Translations under genes and position numbers: made by a program
From: Sclerotiophoma versabilis
Lineage: Eukaryota > Ascomycota > Dothideomycetes > Pleosporales > Didymellaceae
Direction of reading: 5' to 3'
Length of the DNA: 64,000 nt
NCBI GenBank assembly: GCA_012274445.1
Contig: JAAROD010000090.1
Location: 186,001-250,000 of the forward strand
Shown here: positions 32,667 through 43,400 of the stretch, one piece after another
Position numbering within the stretch: the first letter of the stretch is position 1
Layout of the letters: the number at the start of each line of letters is the position of its first letter
Notes under the pieces: model-generated
What the model was told of the DNA's origin: nothing
Seen by the model: the letters and a program-made list of their open reading frames with translations, nothing else
Databases searched by the model: none

Positions 32667-33500
32667 ATGAAGTTCACTCTCGCCCTCCTTTCCGCAGCCC
32701 TTGCCGGCTCAGCTTTGGCTCGCCCATCTACTCTTGCCGAGCGTGTTAAGTCTCGTGCTGATGGCAATCGCCGCCACCGATCTCAGCCCATGATCAAGGT
32801 TGGCAGCGGCTTTAAGGAGAACGCCAAGTTCATTGAGGGACAGGATAACACCACTGCTCACGTCGAGTATTCCAGCAACTGGTCCGGTGCTGTTATCGAG
32901 CAGCCCTCCTCAGGCTTCTTCAAATCCGCTACTGGTCGCTTCACCGTCCCTGTACCTAAGCATGTTGGCACAGGCGGTACCCAGTCTTCAACCGCTTGGG
33001 TTGGTATCGATGGCGACAGTTGCGCCTCCGGTCTCCTCCAGGCTGGTGTTGACTTCACTGTGTCAAGCTCCGGTGACGTTTCTTACGACGCCTGGTACGA
33101 GTGGTTCCCTGACTTCTCATTCGACTTCAGCAACTTCGTTGTCAACGCGGGCAATGTGATCCAGGTCGACATCTTTGCTACCTCTACCACGAAGGGCACG
33201 GTCAAGCTCACCAACGTCAGCACCGGCAAAGCCGTCAGCCAGACACTTACTGCGCCCAGTGGTTCGGTCTTGTGCCGCACGAATGCAGAGTGGATTGTTG
33301 AGGACTTTGAAGAGGACGGCAGCCTTGTTGCTCTGAGCAACTTTGGTACTGTTGTCTTCACCCAGGCCAGTGCTGCGCTTAGCACTGGTGGAACAGATGA
33401 TCTCAGCGATGCTACTATCCTGGACATCAAGCAGGGCAGCACTGTCTTCACCAACGTCGTCATCAACAGTGGCTCTCAGGCTACTGTCAAGTATGTCTAG
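32667..33500 (+). CDS. Glutamic endopeptidase, family G1 (eqolisin), secreted
   Basis: Acid-active secreted endopeptidase of the scytalidoglutamic/aspergilloglutamic peptidase family. Single exon, 277 aa, from ATG 32667 (TCAAGATGAAG). Residues 1-18 are a signal peptide (MKFTLALLSAALAGSALA), followed by a basic propeptide (to about residue 60, with KSRADGNRRHR as a likely processing region). The mature beta-sandwich starts near SSNWSGAV, the family's signature. Family catalytic residues are present: Gln125 in LLQAGVDF and Glu208 in NAEWIVEDF; AWVGIDGDSC and YEWFPD are also conserved. It works at acidic pH and is pepstatin-insensitive (family knowledge). It is the last intact gene before the AT-rich block, about 640 bp away. 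Confidence 0.95.
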   Translation: MKFTLALLSAALAGSALARPSTLAERVKSRADGNRRHRSQPMIKVGSGFKENAKFIEGQDNTTAHVEYSSNWSGAVIEQPSSGFFKSATGRFTVPVPKHVGTGGTQSSTAWVGIDGDSCASGLLQAGVDFTVSSSGDVSYDAWYEWFPDFSFDFSNFVVNAGNVIQVDIFATSTTKGTVKLTNVSTGKAVSQTLTAPSGSVLCRTNAEWIVEDFEEDGSLVALSNFGTVVFTQASAALSTGGTDDLSDATILDIKQGSTVFTNVVINSGSQATVKYV

Positions 33501-34135
33501 ACGGCATCAGAGAATACGAAGGAAACGAAATTGAGTCTGTAGAAGACTGTAGGGAGGCAGAGCTGACGTGTTTGGGCGCTTTGGATGCTTTTGGGATGGA
33601 ATCTTGATGGACTGCCATGAAATAGTCTAGTGAATATTATCATCGTTTTATGATTTGCGTTTGCTCGGGCGTCTCCAACAGTGAATGCTACCGGTGGTTT
33701 CAAGTAGTTGAGATATACCAAAGCTACAGGGTACAGAACCTCACGTTAAAGATAGAACAATCAGGCTCATGTGTCGACACATAAAGAATTACAAGCCTAC
33801 TTTCTAAGTCTACTATGTGTTCTATAGCACTACTACTTTAATAAGCACGCAAACTATAAAGACAGGATGTAATGCGAAGGAAATTGAGCTGTAAGGTAAC
33901 AGTACATGGCCCCGCCGTACGGTGCTGCATGTTCCTGGACATGCAAATTTGCTCTGCACGACGTGCATCCGGCAGTTCTCCCCAAACGCCCCTTCCAGTA
34001 TCGATGCAAGCGCCGATCAAGTACAATTCAACGTCGTCCTAGAGCCAGATGTATTGTTCGCGTCGAATAGAGTAATGTTGCACACGTTCAGTTTGGCCAG
34101 CAAAATTGTCAACAAGTAAGCTGGCTTGGTCAGCA
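33501..34135. other. Gene-to-isochore transition
   Basis: Non-coding 3' flank of the peptidase gene. Composition stays mixed up to about 34,130 and then turns abruptly TA-rich. No RNA gene or repeat is recognised. Confidence 0.5.
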
Positions 34136-34765
34136 TAATTAACTAATTAAAGATAGACAAGTTAATTAGTTCAAGGTAATAGGCGAAATCTTAAAAGCAG
34201 CTTAAGCTGCAATAGACTATTAGATTCTAAGCCTTATCTAAATTACTTACTTATTTAGCTAATAGCTAAATAGTAAGGTTATAAAGAGAGCTAATATTAT
34301 AGTAGAATAGAAGAGAGTACCTTAACTACTATATAAGATACTCTAGTAGAGAGTATATACCTAATATAAACATATAAATTACCTAGCTCTTTAGCTCTAT
34401 TAGAGTAGATTAAACTATTCTCTAGTACTTATTATAATCTTAGAGAATAGCACGCAGATATAGTAACTTATTACTACTAGTAGTTTCTAAATTAGTAGAA
34501 TACTAGGCTTTAGGTTATATAATATCTAATAAACTCTATATAAGGTTCTAAGCTAAGAATATAAATTATAGTAATATAATAATATATAATATCTTATAGT
34601 TTTAATAGAATACTATAAATACTATAAGGCCTTCTATAAGACTTAGTAGAAAACTATACTATACTATAAAATATCTTAAGTATATAGTAATAGAACTACT
34701 ACCTTTATAGTATTATATTAAACCTTATAAATTAAGCTTAAATTTAGAAACTAAATTTTAACCTT
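34136..34765. other. Unassigned AT-rich sequence
   Basis: TA-rich sequence between the isochore boundary and the first TIR transposon. I recognise no element in it. Confidence 0.4.
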
Positions 34766-35671
34766 TATAATAGAGTTTATAGAAATATACTTAGGTAATT
34801 AATAGTATTAAATTAGTACTATCTAATCTATATCTAAAATATAAATTATATATAAAGAGAATTTAAAAGTTATATAATTTTACCTAATAAGCTTATAGGC
34901 TTCTAGAAACCTACTTAGTCTTATAACCTTATTAAGTAAGCCTTTAAGCTTCTATAGAGCTGCTTATTAGTTAAGTACTATAGTAACCTAATTAGAGTAT
35001 AGAAGTAAGAAAAAAAGCTCTATAGTAGTAGTCTATATACTTTATTATATAATATACTCTTTAGGTATCTATACCTAGATATACCTACTTATAGAGTACT
35101 TATTTCTTTATTCTAAGGCTTAATTTAAGTATTTATCTTTTAAGAGCTCTTTTAACTTTTCTTAAGTATTTAGCTCTTATTCTAAATACTCTAGAACTAA
35201 AAAAGGCTCTAATATAACCTAAGCCTTACTAGTAAGTACTCTATAAGCGTCTTATTATATAATATCTTACTTATTTATACTTTTATCTTCTTTTTTAGTA
35301 CTTAGTAGCCTACCTAAACGCTTATATAGCTACTATAGGTAGGTGCCTAGGCTAAGTAACTCTAATTAGCTCTAGGCATTATTTATAATAGTAAGAGTAA
35401 GTATTTAATACTTTACTACACTATTCTATTATCTAATCTAAGTAATATTAGGATGCTTATAGTAGGTAGAGCCTCTTACTATTACTTTTACTATACTAGT
35501 TAGTACTCTATATAAGCTATCTATCTACTTAATTTCTATAATTTTCTAGTTATTTTTATTAGTATAGCTATAAGTATACTAGTTTAGCTTTTATATATCT
35601 TTTATATCTCTTAGTTACTTTTTTTAACTTTTTATTATATATCTAAGTAAAGTTCTATAAGCTCTATTATA
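34766..35671. mobile_element. TIR element Z, left copy (0.9 kb)
   Basis: 906-bp repeat bounded by 19-bp terminal inverted repeats, TATAATAGAGTTTATAGAA at the left and TTCTATAAGCTCTATTATA at the right, differing by one RIP-type change. An inverted, nearly identical copy lies at 62122-63028 and a 289-bp end fragment at 55567-55855. Ends in TA suggest a Tc1/mariner- or pogo-type DNA transposon with TA target, but no transposase is recognisable. Its outer end is also the outer limit of the left palindrome arm. Confidence 0.7.
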
Positions 35672-35826
35672 GTTATAAGCCTAGCTTCTTAAGAATAGTA
35701 GATCTCTTTATATACTTAGAAAGAGCTTATAGAATATATCTTAAAAGCTCTAATTACTCTTTATTTTCTTTTCTTTTATATAATACTACTATAGGTAAGC
35801 TAGTTAGCTATAGTATATAAGCTCTA

Positions 35827-36312
35827 TATTAAAGTTATAGTTTAGTTAAAGACTATAAGCACTAATTCTGTTAGTTCTTAGGTATAAGCAGCGCGTAGTA
35901 GATTAGGTTAGGTTATTACCTAGTAAAACACTATAATAATAGAGGTAATAATAATTAGTATAGAGTAGACTATCTAGCTTAAGAGTTAGGTTAAGATTCT
36001 AAAGATAAACTTAATTAATAAGGTTAAATACAGACTATAAAGATTATGTTTCTACTAACTATATACTTACTAGGAGATAATACTTATTAATAAGTAACTA
36101 GAGTTAGTCTAAAAAATATATAGTATTACTTATTAATAAGTAGTAATATATAATGCTTATTAATAAGTAAGTTATATATATTATACTTATTAATAAGTAT
36201 GTTACGTAACTGTATAAAGAAAGATTCTTTCTAGCTCTGCTTCTAGCTTATAGGTAAGAGCTATAGTTAGCTATTTAATTACTATGCTGCTTTATCTGCA
36301 CAGGATTATAAT
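35827..36312 (-). repeat. LTR of gypsy copy A (3' LTR)
   Basis: 486-bp LTR. In the coding orientation it begins TATTATAATC and ends CTTTAATA, from TG...CA by RIP. It carries four copies or near-copies of the 14-bp palindrome ACTTATTAATAAGT between about 36,083 and 36,200. Confidence 0.9.
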
Positions 36313-36399
36313 ACTATTCTTCTTCTTCTTTAGGTTTATTCTTAAACTATATAACTAGAATCTAGGATTATATAAAACTAAGCTTATTTTTATATCTAG

Positions 36400-36850
36400 T
36401 AACTAGTATATTAAGATATCTTCTTATACCTATAACCTTTAACTTAGTCTAGAAATTTATTAAGCTAATACTTTTGCTAAAGTTCTCTATAACTATTATT
36501 TCTTTAAAGGCTATAAGTGCTATATTATACTAAATACTATAAAGTATCTAAAGTATACTAAGTATATAAAGGCTAGAAAGCCTTATATTAATATATTATA
36601 AAAGTTACTAGACTGTACTTATAAAGAGTATAAAAAGAAATTAAAAGAAGATAAAACCTTATTAGTAACTATTATTACGCAGTTGTTGCAAAATAAGAAG
36701 ATTCTAAAATAAGCTAAGAATTACACGTAGTAAAAGGCGCTGTATATAGTAAATAAAATAGCTAAATTAGAAGAACTAGATCTTACTAAGAAGATAGATT
36801 ATCTAGTAGTGTTAATAGGTATATATACCTCTTCTATAACCTAGGCTACT
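36400..36850 (+). pseudogene. Antisense accessory frame inside gypsy copy A
   Basis: One frame on the plus strand, opposite to the gypsy coding strand, stays legible over about 400 bp between the chromodomain end of pol and the 3' LTR: SLEIY, ANTFAKVLYNYYFFKGYKCY, then KARKPYINIL, TYKEYKKKLKEDKTLL and AKLEELDLTKKIDYL. Stops are of RIP type (CAA to TAA and similar). Several Tyr sit where a C-x2-C-type cysteine pattern would be expected after undoing G-to-A changes, so a zinc-binding, charged coiled protein is suspected. I recall similar predicted proteins scattered in Pezizomycotina genomes but cannot name a family. The same frame exists in copy B. Confidence 0.5.
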
Positions 36851-39800
36851 CTTAGGCTTATTAAGAAGTCTATTATAAATTATAGCACCTCTATACTAAT
36901 TAGTAGTAGTTTATAAGGTATATTAGAGGTTCCTATATATTTTCTAATTCTAGGTAACCTAACTACTTAACTAGGTATTAAATACTCTTCTTAGTTCTCT
37001 AATATGTTATTATTTTTTTAACTTCCTACTTATTATTACTATTAGCTTAGTAGTAGAAGTCTCTCTAGATTAGTATTCTTAGGTTAGTAGGTTCTAATAG
37101 TAAAATATAGAATACTAGATAGATTTTTACATCCTTAGGTAGCTTGAGTTAATAGTTAACTAGGCTAATTTGTTTAGAAATAAAAAATAGTCTAACTTTA
37201 ACTTTATCTAGTTTTTTTATTACTCTTTATATTCTAAGATTTTTTATAAAGAAATAGACTCTATCTCTCTCTTTTAGCTAAGGTACTATTTTTTATTTCT
37301 AATTAATATATAAAATAGCTTGTTTCTAAGCTTATGCAATATTTTTAAGTAATTTCTAGTATACTTCCTTTAGTTTAACTACTAAAGCTATTGCTAATTC
37401 TATTTAAATAGAGTAATTAAGAGATTAAGTAAAAAGATTTAGGTATCTTCTATAGTTTGCGAAGAATAGTATTATACCTATTACTTCTAATAACTTATTA
37501 TTATATATAATCTATACTATAGGTAATAGTAAAACCTAGTTATCTTATTTCTAATTACTATAGATCTAAAGGTACGTTTCTATAGTCTAATTTATTCTTT
37601 CTGTCTATCTATCTATCTGCAGATAATAGATAGTAGATAGCTTTTTCTTAGTACCTAATATAGTAAGTATTATAGTCTAATAGTTTAATATAAAAAGCTT
37701 ATCTCTGTTACTAATAATTAATTTAGGTATTCTATAGTAGCAAATAATCTAGTTAATAAATACTATAGCTAGCTGCTATATAGTATAGCTGTATCTAAAT
37801 AGTATTATTTTAGCGTATTTAGTAAATTAATCTACTATAATAAAGATTAAGTTATAGGTATATCCTGTAATAGGGTCCTTAGAGAGTAGTAGCTGTGTAA
37901 CAAAATCTATTATAATATTTATCTATAGTACTATTAGTAGCTCTATTACTTATACTTCTCTATACTTAGCATATATACTATACTTATTCTATTAGTACTA
38001 TATATAGTTTCTAATAAACTTAGTAACCTAATTCTTTATATTAGAGAACTTATAGTATTACTTAATAAGTTCTATAGTATAAGTAATACTAGAGTGTCTA
38101 TATAGCGTATTATTATAATATCTTAAGATAACTTCCTTTTAAAGTTCTTTTAGTACTTACTCTAGAATGTGTTATTTCTATTAAACTTATATTACTAAAT
38201 TAAGCTACTATACTAGTCCTAATAACCTTTTCTTATTAACTCTAAGAATAGTAAATATGTTAATTATCTTTTTACCTATAAGGTTGTAGTGTTAGCTGAG
38301 TGTGTTTACTCTGCTGTTTGTTTTTCCTAGTATATATAGGATCTTAAACTTATACTAACTAAGTATTTCTAACTAGTATACTTACCTTTAGTTTAGAACC
38401 TTAGTAGTAGTAAAGTATACTAAGTTCTTATAATCTATATAAATAGTAAGCTCTAACTAGCTTTCTATATATACTCTCTAGTGCTATAGTATATTAATAA
38501 TAGCTATAAGCTCTTTATTATATATATTATAGTGTTCTTCTAGTACTATAAACTTTCTTAAGTAGTAGGTAATTAGGTGCTATTAACTGTCTTGTTCTTA
38601 AGTAATATATACTTCTAATACTAAATTTAAGGTGTCTATTTTAAGGCGTGTAGGTTTACTACTTCTAAATATAATTAGTATAGGAGGCTCTATATATACT
38701 TACTTAAGTAATTAGAAAGTATTCTTTTATACTTATTTCTACTTAAAGAGTGTATTCTTCTATATAAGTCTTATAAGTAGTAAGGCCTTTATAGAGTAGT
38801 CTTTAATAAAGTATTAGTTAAAGTTAATAAACCTAAAGAACTCTTAAATTCTCTTAACTATAGTAGGTGTTAGCTAATTCTTTATAACCTAGATTTTCTT
38901 TTTACTTATCTTAACTCTATATCTTTCTATAATATAGCTAAGAAACTTTACTTCTTCCTTATACTACTTATTCTTCTCTAGCTTTAGCCTAATATCTGCT
39001 ATTACTAAGTATTCTAATACTTATTATATATAGACCTTAAATTCTTCTAGTGTCTTACTATACACTAGGATATTATTAAGGTATACTACTACTATAATAT
39101 CTAGGTATGCTTATAGCATATTATTAATTAATACCTAGTATACTGCTAGTATATTAGTTAGCCTAAATAGTATAACTATATACTTATAATAACTATAATA
39201 GGTTCTAAATACTATCTTTTATTCTTTACCTTCTTTTATACGTATAGGGTTATACGCTCTGCGTAAGTTAAGTATAGTAAAGAACTTTACTTCTAATAGC
39301 TAGTCCTATAACTTAGATATATTAGGTAGTAGATAATAATTCTTAATAGTAATATTATTTAACTTCTAGTAGTTAATATAAAGTCTTAGCTTACTATCTT
39401 TCTTTAGTATAAATGGAATAGAGAATTCTGCTAAGAATTTAAACTTTCTAATGAATTCTTTTATAAGGTTCTTCTTAATATACTTACGTAGTATCTTAAG
39501 TTCCTTCTTAGATAGCTAGTATATAGGCCTAAAGAGTAGTTCTTTCCCTTCTTTAAGTTTAATCCTATAATCCTAAGGTTAATACTTAGGTAGCGCTTTT
39601 ATAGATAACTCTTTTTTAAATATCTAGGCATACTATCTATATATATCTAGTATACTAGAAGGTATACTCTTATTCTTCTTAACTGTTATAGAGGGGCTTT
39701 CTTTATCTATATAGTTAACTGCTCTATCTTAGCATATCTTATATATTAAAGAGATATTATTAATCTTCTTCTTATCTACTAGCTGTAACGTACGCTATAT

Positions 39801-42259
39801 AGGCTTTAATATATTAGTGCTATATTTATATTATCTTAATAAAAGTTATTTCTATATCTAGTCTATTTCTAGATTATACTTTTATAACTAGAGAAGTTCT
39901 AGTATAATATTATACATAGCCTTTATAAAGATGTTTAGAGTTAATTTCTTATAGTGCCTCTATATTTCTAGAGGAGCTGCTACTACTTTATATATAATAT
40001 ACAGCTCTTCTAGTATTAATTCTCTATTAGCTACTTAGAGTAAGTAGGCATGTTCCTTTATATATAGTATAAGACCTACTTAGTATATTACTATCTAGGA
40101 TATATAGTTTACCTATGCTCTTAAGTTTAAGAGCGCTAATAATACTACTTTATTTAACTTAATAGGTAGTCTAATAAGTAAGCTATCTCTAATAGTATTA
40201 AGAGATTACTTAGTAGAGTACTCTTTTAGTGCTTACCTAAAAAAGTCTCTTTATTACTAAATCTATAAATAATCTTACTACCTTTATATAGTTTATAGTT
40301 TAGGTTAAGGTAATATTACTAATATAGATTATAGTAGAAGCTGTTAATAACTAATTATATATATATAATTACCTAATAGTTATCTATACCTAGAAAGTAA
40401 AGCTTTAAATACTTATCTTAGAAGTATATTTTATATATATTATTCTTATAATTATACTATTATTTTCTATATATAGTACTAGGAGTTAGAAACTATTTCT
40501 TTTCTAGTTTTTCTAATTTATGTATATAATAGGCGTTGTATACACATACTATCTATAATAGCTTTCTATAATTTAGATTTTAGTAGTTTAAGGTATAGTC
40601 TAGTTATAGGTTTAGACGTAACACTAGCTTTCTATTAAAGTTAGGCTTATTCCTGCTTTAGTTGTTTTTTATTTATTACTTAAGTTTCTGTTATATAGCA
40701 TAGTTACTAGCACTAAGCTTATTAAACTTATATTTCTACTAATCTTATTAGGACTTATTTAGGTTATTAACCTATTATTATTCTTTATAAGTTTAGAGTG
40801 CTATTTATTATAGTCTCTTATTAATACTTTTAGTAATCTGTTTATAGTTTACTTAAAAGGCATTATTATTATCTTAGAATTCTTAATATGCTAATTCTAC
40901 TTTAGTATACTTATTAAATTTGCGTATATCTATGTTATACTAACTTTCTTTAGTATTAGAGGCGTAGGTAATACCTCTATCTACTTTTTATCTAGCAGTA
41001 TTGCGTAGTTATTAGGATATTATAGGCTGCTTATACCTGTGCACTTTTAGTTCTTATTTATATACTTGTCTTATCTATTCTAATAGTTGTCCTGTTAGGT
41101 CCTACAGATACTTCTACTGTTTATCTAACGTCTAGTATAGTATAGGTGCTTAGCTTTAGACATCCTGTATATTCTTATTAGATAGCTTAATATAGTTATT
41201 ATTAGATCTAGTCTTAGAGTCTTCTATAAGACGTTCTATATTATTAGTAAGAATCTTCTATTTATTACTAGTATCTATATTGCTATAGGTTAGTATATTA
41301 AGTTATTAAACTACCTTGTTCTTTAATTAATAATCTCTAGCGTAGTAGCCTTACTTACTATATCTATAATAAGTTATACTAGACTTGTCTTTATTATAAC
41401 TACCCTTTTTCTTATTCTATTATCCTAGTAGTAGTCTCTTATTAAGGTTTAAGAGGTCTATAGCCTTTTGTCTAAAGTATCTACTCTATATATTATTATA
41501 GATGCGTTAACTAGTATTAGGCTAATAGTAGTTACGTCCTTCTTAGTTTTCTTAGTGCAGGTTATTATTACACTACTAGTTTTATAGTTATAAGTAGTTA
41601 TTTATATTACCTATAACTTATACTTATAGATTCTTCTCTAACTCTAAGTAAAGCTAATAGAGATAAGTATTAATATTAATAGCTTTTTTTTCTAAGTCTT
41701 TAAGGCTTCTAATTACTATACTAGTATATATAAGTTCTTTCTTAACCTTAGGCTTTAGACTCTGTCTAAACATAGTTATTAATATAGTATTATCTTAGTT
41801 AGTATTATAAGTAATAGCTTAGAAATTAGTAGTATAGTCTATAACTAATATAGTCTGCTAAATAGTCTAGATATTATATCTAGCTATAATAGGTTTATTA
41901 ATAACTCTAAAGATCTATTAGATCTTAGTCTTAAACTCTATAAAGTTATTAAGCTATATATTATTCTTAAGGGAGGTAGTCTTACTTATTTTATTCTAAA
42001 TAAAGAGTTAAATCTACTTAAAGGCTTTACTATATATATATAATACAACTAGCTTAACCTTATTTTCTTCTTTAATAGATGCGCCTTAAAAGGTAAAGAA
42101 TAAATTAAACTAAAGAAGCTAATTCTTAAGCTTAGAACAGTTTCTATTATAGATATTAGGTTTAGTAACCTTAAGGCTAGCTAAGTTGTATATATTAGTA
42201 GAGTTACTAGAAGTAGCATAATCTTTTAATATATTACTTATATTTAGAGGTATTTAAAA

Positions 42260-42747
42260 TATTAAAGTTATACTTTAGTTAAAGACTATAAGTACTAATT
42301 CTATTAGTTCTTAGGTATAAGCAGCGCGCAGTAGATTAGGTTAGGTTATTACCTAGTAAAACACTATAATAATAGAGGTAATAATAAGTAGTATAGAGTA
42401 AACTATCTAGCTTAAGAGTTAGGTTAAGATTCTAAAGATAAACTTAATTAATAAGGTTAAATACAGACTATAAGAGTTATGTTCCTACTAACTATATACT
42501 TACTAGGAGATAATACTTATTAATAAGCAACTAGAGTTAGTTTAATAAAATATATAGTATTACTTATTAATAAGCAGTAATATATAATACTTATTAATAA
42601 GTAAGTTACGTGTGTTATACTTATTAATAAGCATGTTACGTAACTATATAAAGAAAGATTCTTCTTAGCTCTGCCCCTAGCTTATAGGTAAAGGCTATAG
42701 TTAGCTACTTAATTACTATACTACTTTATCTGCATAGAATTATAACA
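42260..42747 (-). repeat. LTR of gypsy copy A (5' LTR)
   Basis: 488-bp LTR, about 93-95% similar by eye to 35827-36312, with most differences being C/T or G/A. It retains the original terminal ACA (TGT in coding sense) at 42745-42747. The 14-bp ACTTATTAATAAGT-type palindromes recur here too. Confidence 0.9.
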
Positions 42748-42961
42748 CTCTATTAGAAATTCTAATAGGTCTCTATTAATTAAGGTTATATATTAACTAG
42801 CCTAATTAGTATATCTAACTTACTTAGTATACTAAGCTTTAAGATATATAGAAGCTTATTAATCTAGATACTCTAGATGCTCTAGGTATGCATAATAGAG
42901 CTTCTTAGCTGCCTACTATAAGCTTAATTACTTCTAATTATCTACTAGGCTTATAACTATT

Positions 42962-43060
42962 ATAGCTAAAATAGAGTAAAAATATATATATATTTATACT
43001 CTAAATATAGGCTACTAAGTAGACCTTTTCTACTATATAATACCTTTCTAGTCTTTCTTT
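42962..43060. repeat. Roughly 100-bp interspersed repeat, copy 1
   Basis: Begins ATAGCTAAAATAGAGTAAAA, contains a (TA)n core and a TACTCTAAAT segment and ends TATATAATACCTTTCTA. Other copies are at 61659-61757 (inverted) and 57667-57755. The latter is absent from the matching position of the left arm, so it behaves as a small mobile unit. Confidence 0.6.
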
Positions 43061-43245
43061 TAGTTAGGTGTATTTTTAAGCTTAAGTCTTTATTAAATAG
43101 TATTTAATTAATTCTATTATTACTATTTTCTAGTTTTTTTTAAGTTTTATTAACTTTTATATAAAGAGAATCTAAAGCTAAGCACCTTATATATACTACT
43201 ACTACTTTCTATACTTATACTACCTACTATAGTACTACTAGCTTA

Positions 43246-43334
43246 CTTATACCTATACCTATACCTATAACTATAACTATAACTATAACTATAACTATAC
43301 CTATAGTTATAGCTTTAGCTACTTCTTTAGCTAT

Positions 43335-43378
<44 letters not shown>

Positions 43379-43400
43379 TTACTGCTACTACTACTACTGC
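43246..43400. repeat. Hexanucleotide and trinucleotide microsatellites
   Basis: A run of (ACCTAT)/(AACTAT) hexamers at about 43,250-43,316 is followed by a (CTA)n/(ACT)n run at about 43,332-43,400. The mirror image is at 61,319-61,473 in the other arm. The Leu-rich open frames that overlap them are artefacts. Confidence 0.8.

Larger units (their letters stand above)
35827..42747 (-). mobile_element. Ty3/gypsy chromodomain retrotransposon, copy A (complete)
   Basis: 6,921-bp LTR retrotransposon coding on the minus strand. It is bounded by two LTRs (35827-36312 and 42260-42747, 486 and 488 bp) and a 5-bp target-site duplication CTCTA (35822-35826 and 42748-42752). The empty site is present in the inverted copy at 61967-61972, and the arithmetic fits exactly (6,921 + 5 bp inserted). 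Internal order matches gypsy: the antisense strand at about 39,061-39,095 reads YLNNILVY, the RIP-mutated YLDDILVY of reverse transcriptase. A polypurine tract (antisense of 36313-36331) abuts the 3' LTR. It is packed with stops and cannot be active. It was inserted into a copia-like element (left palindrome arm). Confidence 0.93.

Noticed and set aside
36080..36200. CRISPR-like regularly spaced repeats in the LTR
   Set aside because: Repeats are short palindromes with related spacers inside an LTR of a eukaryotic retrotransposon; no cas genes.
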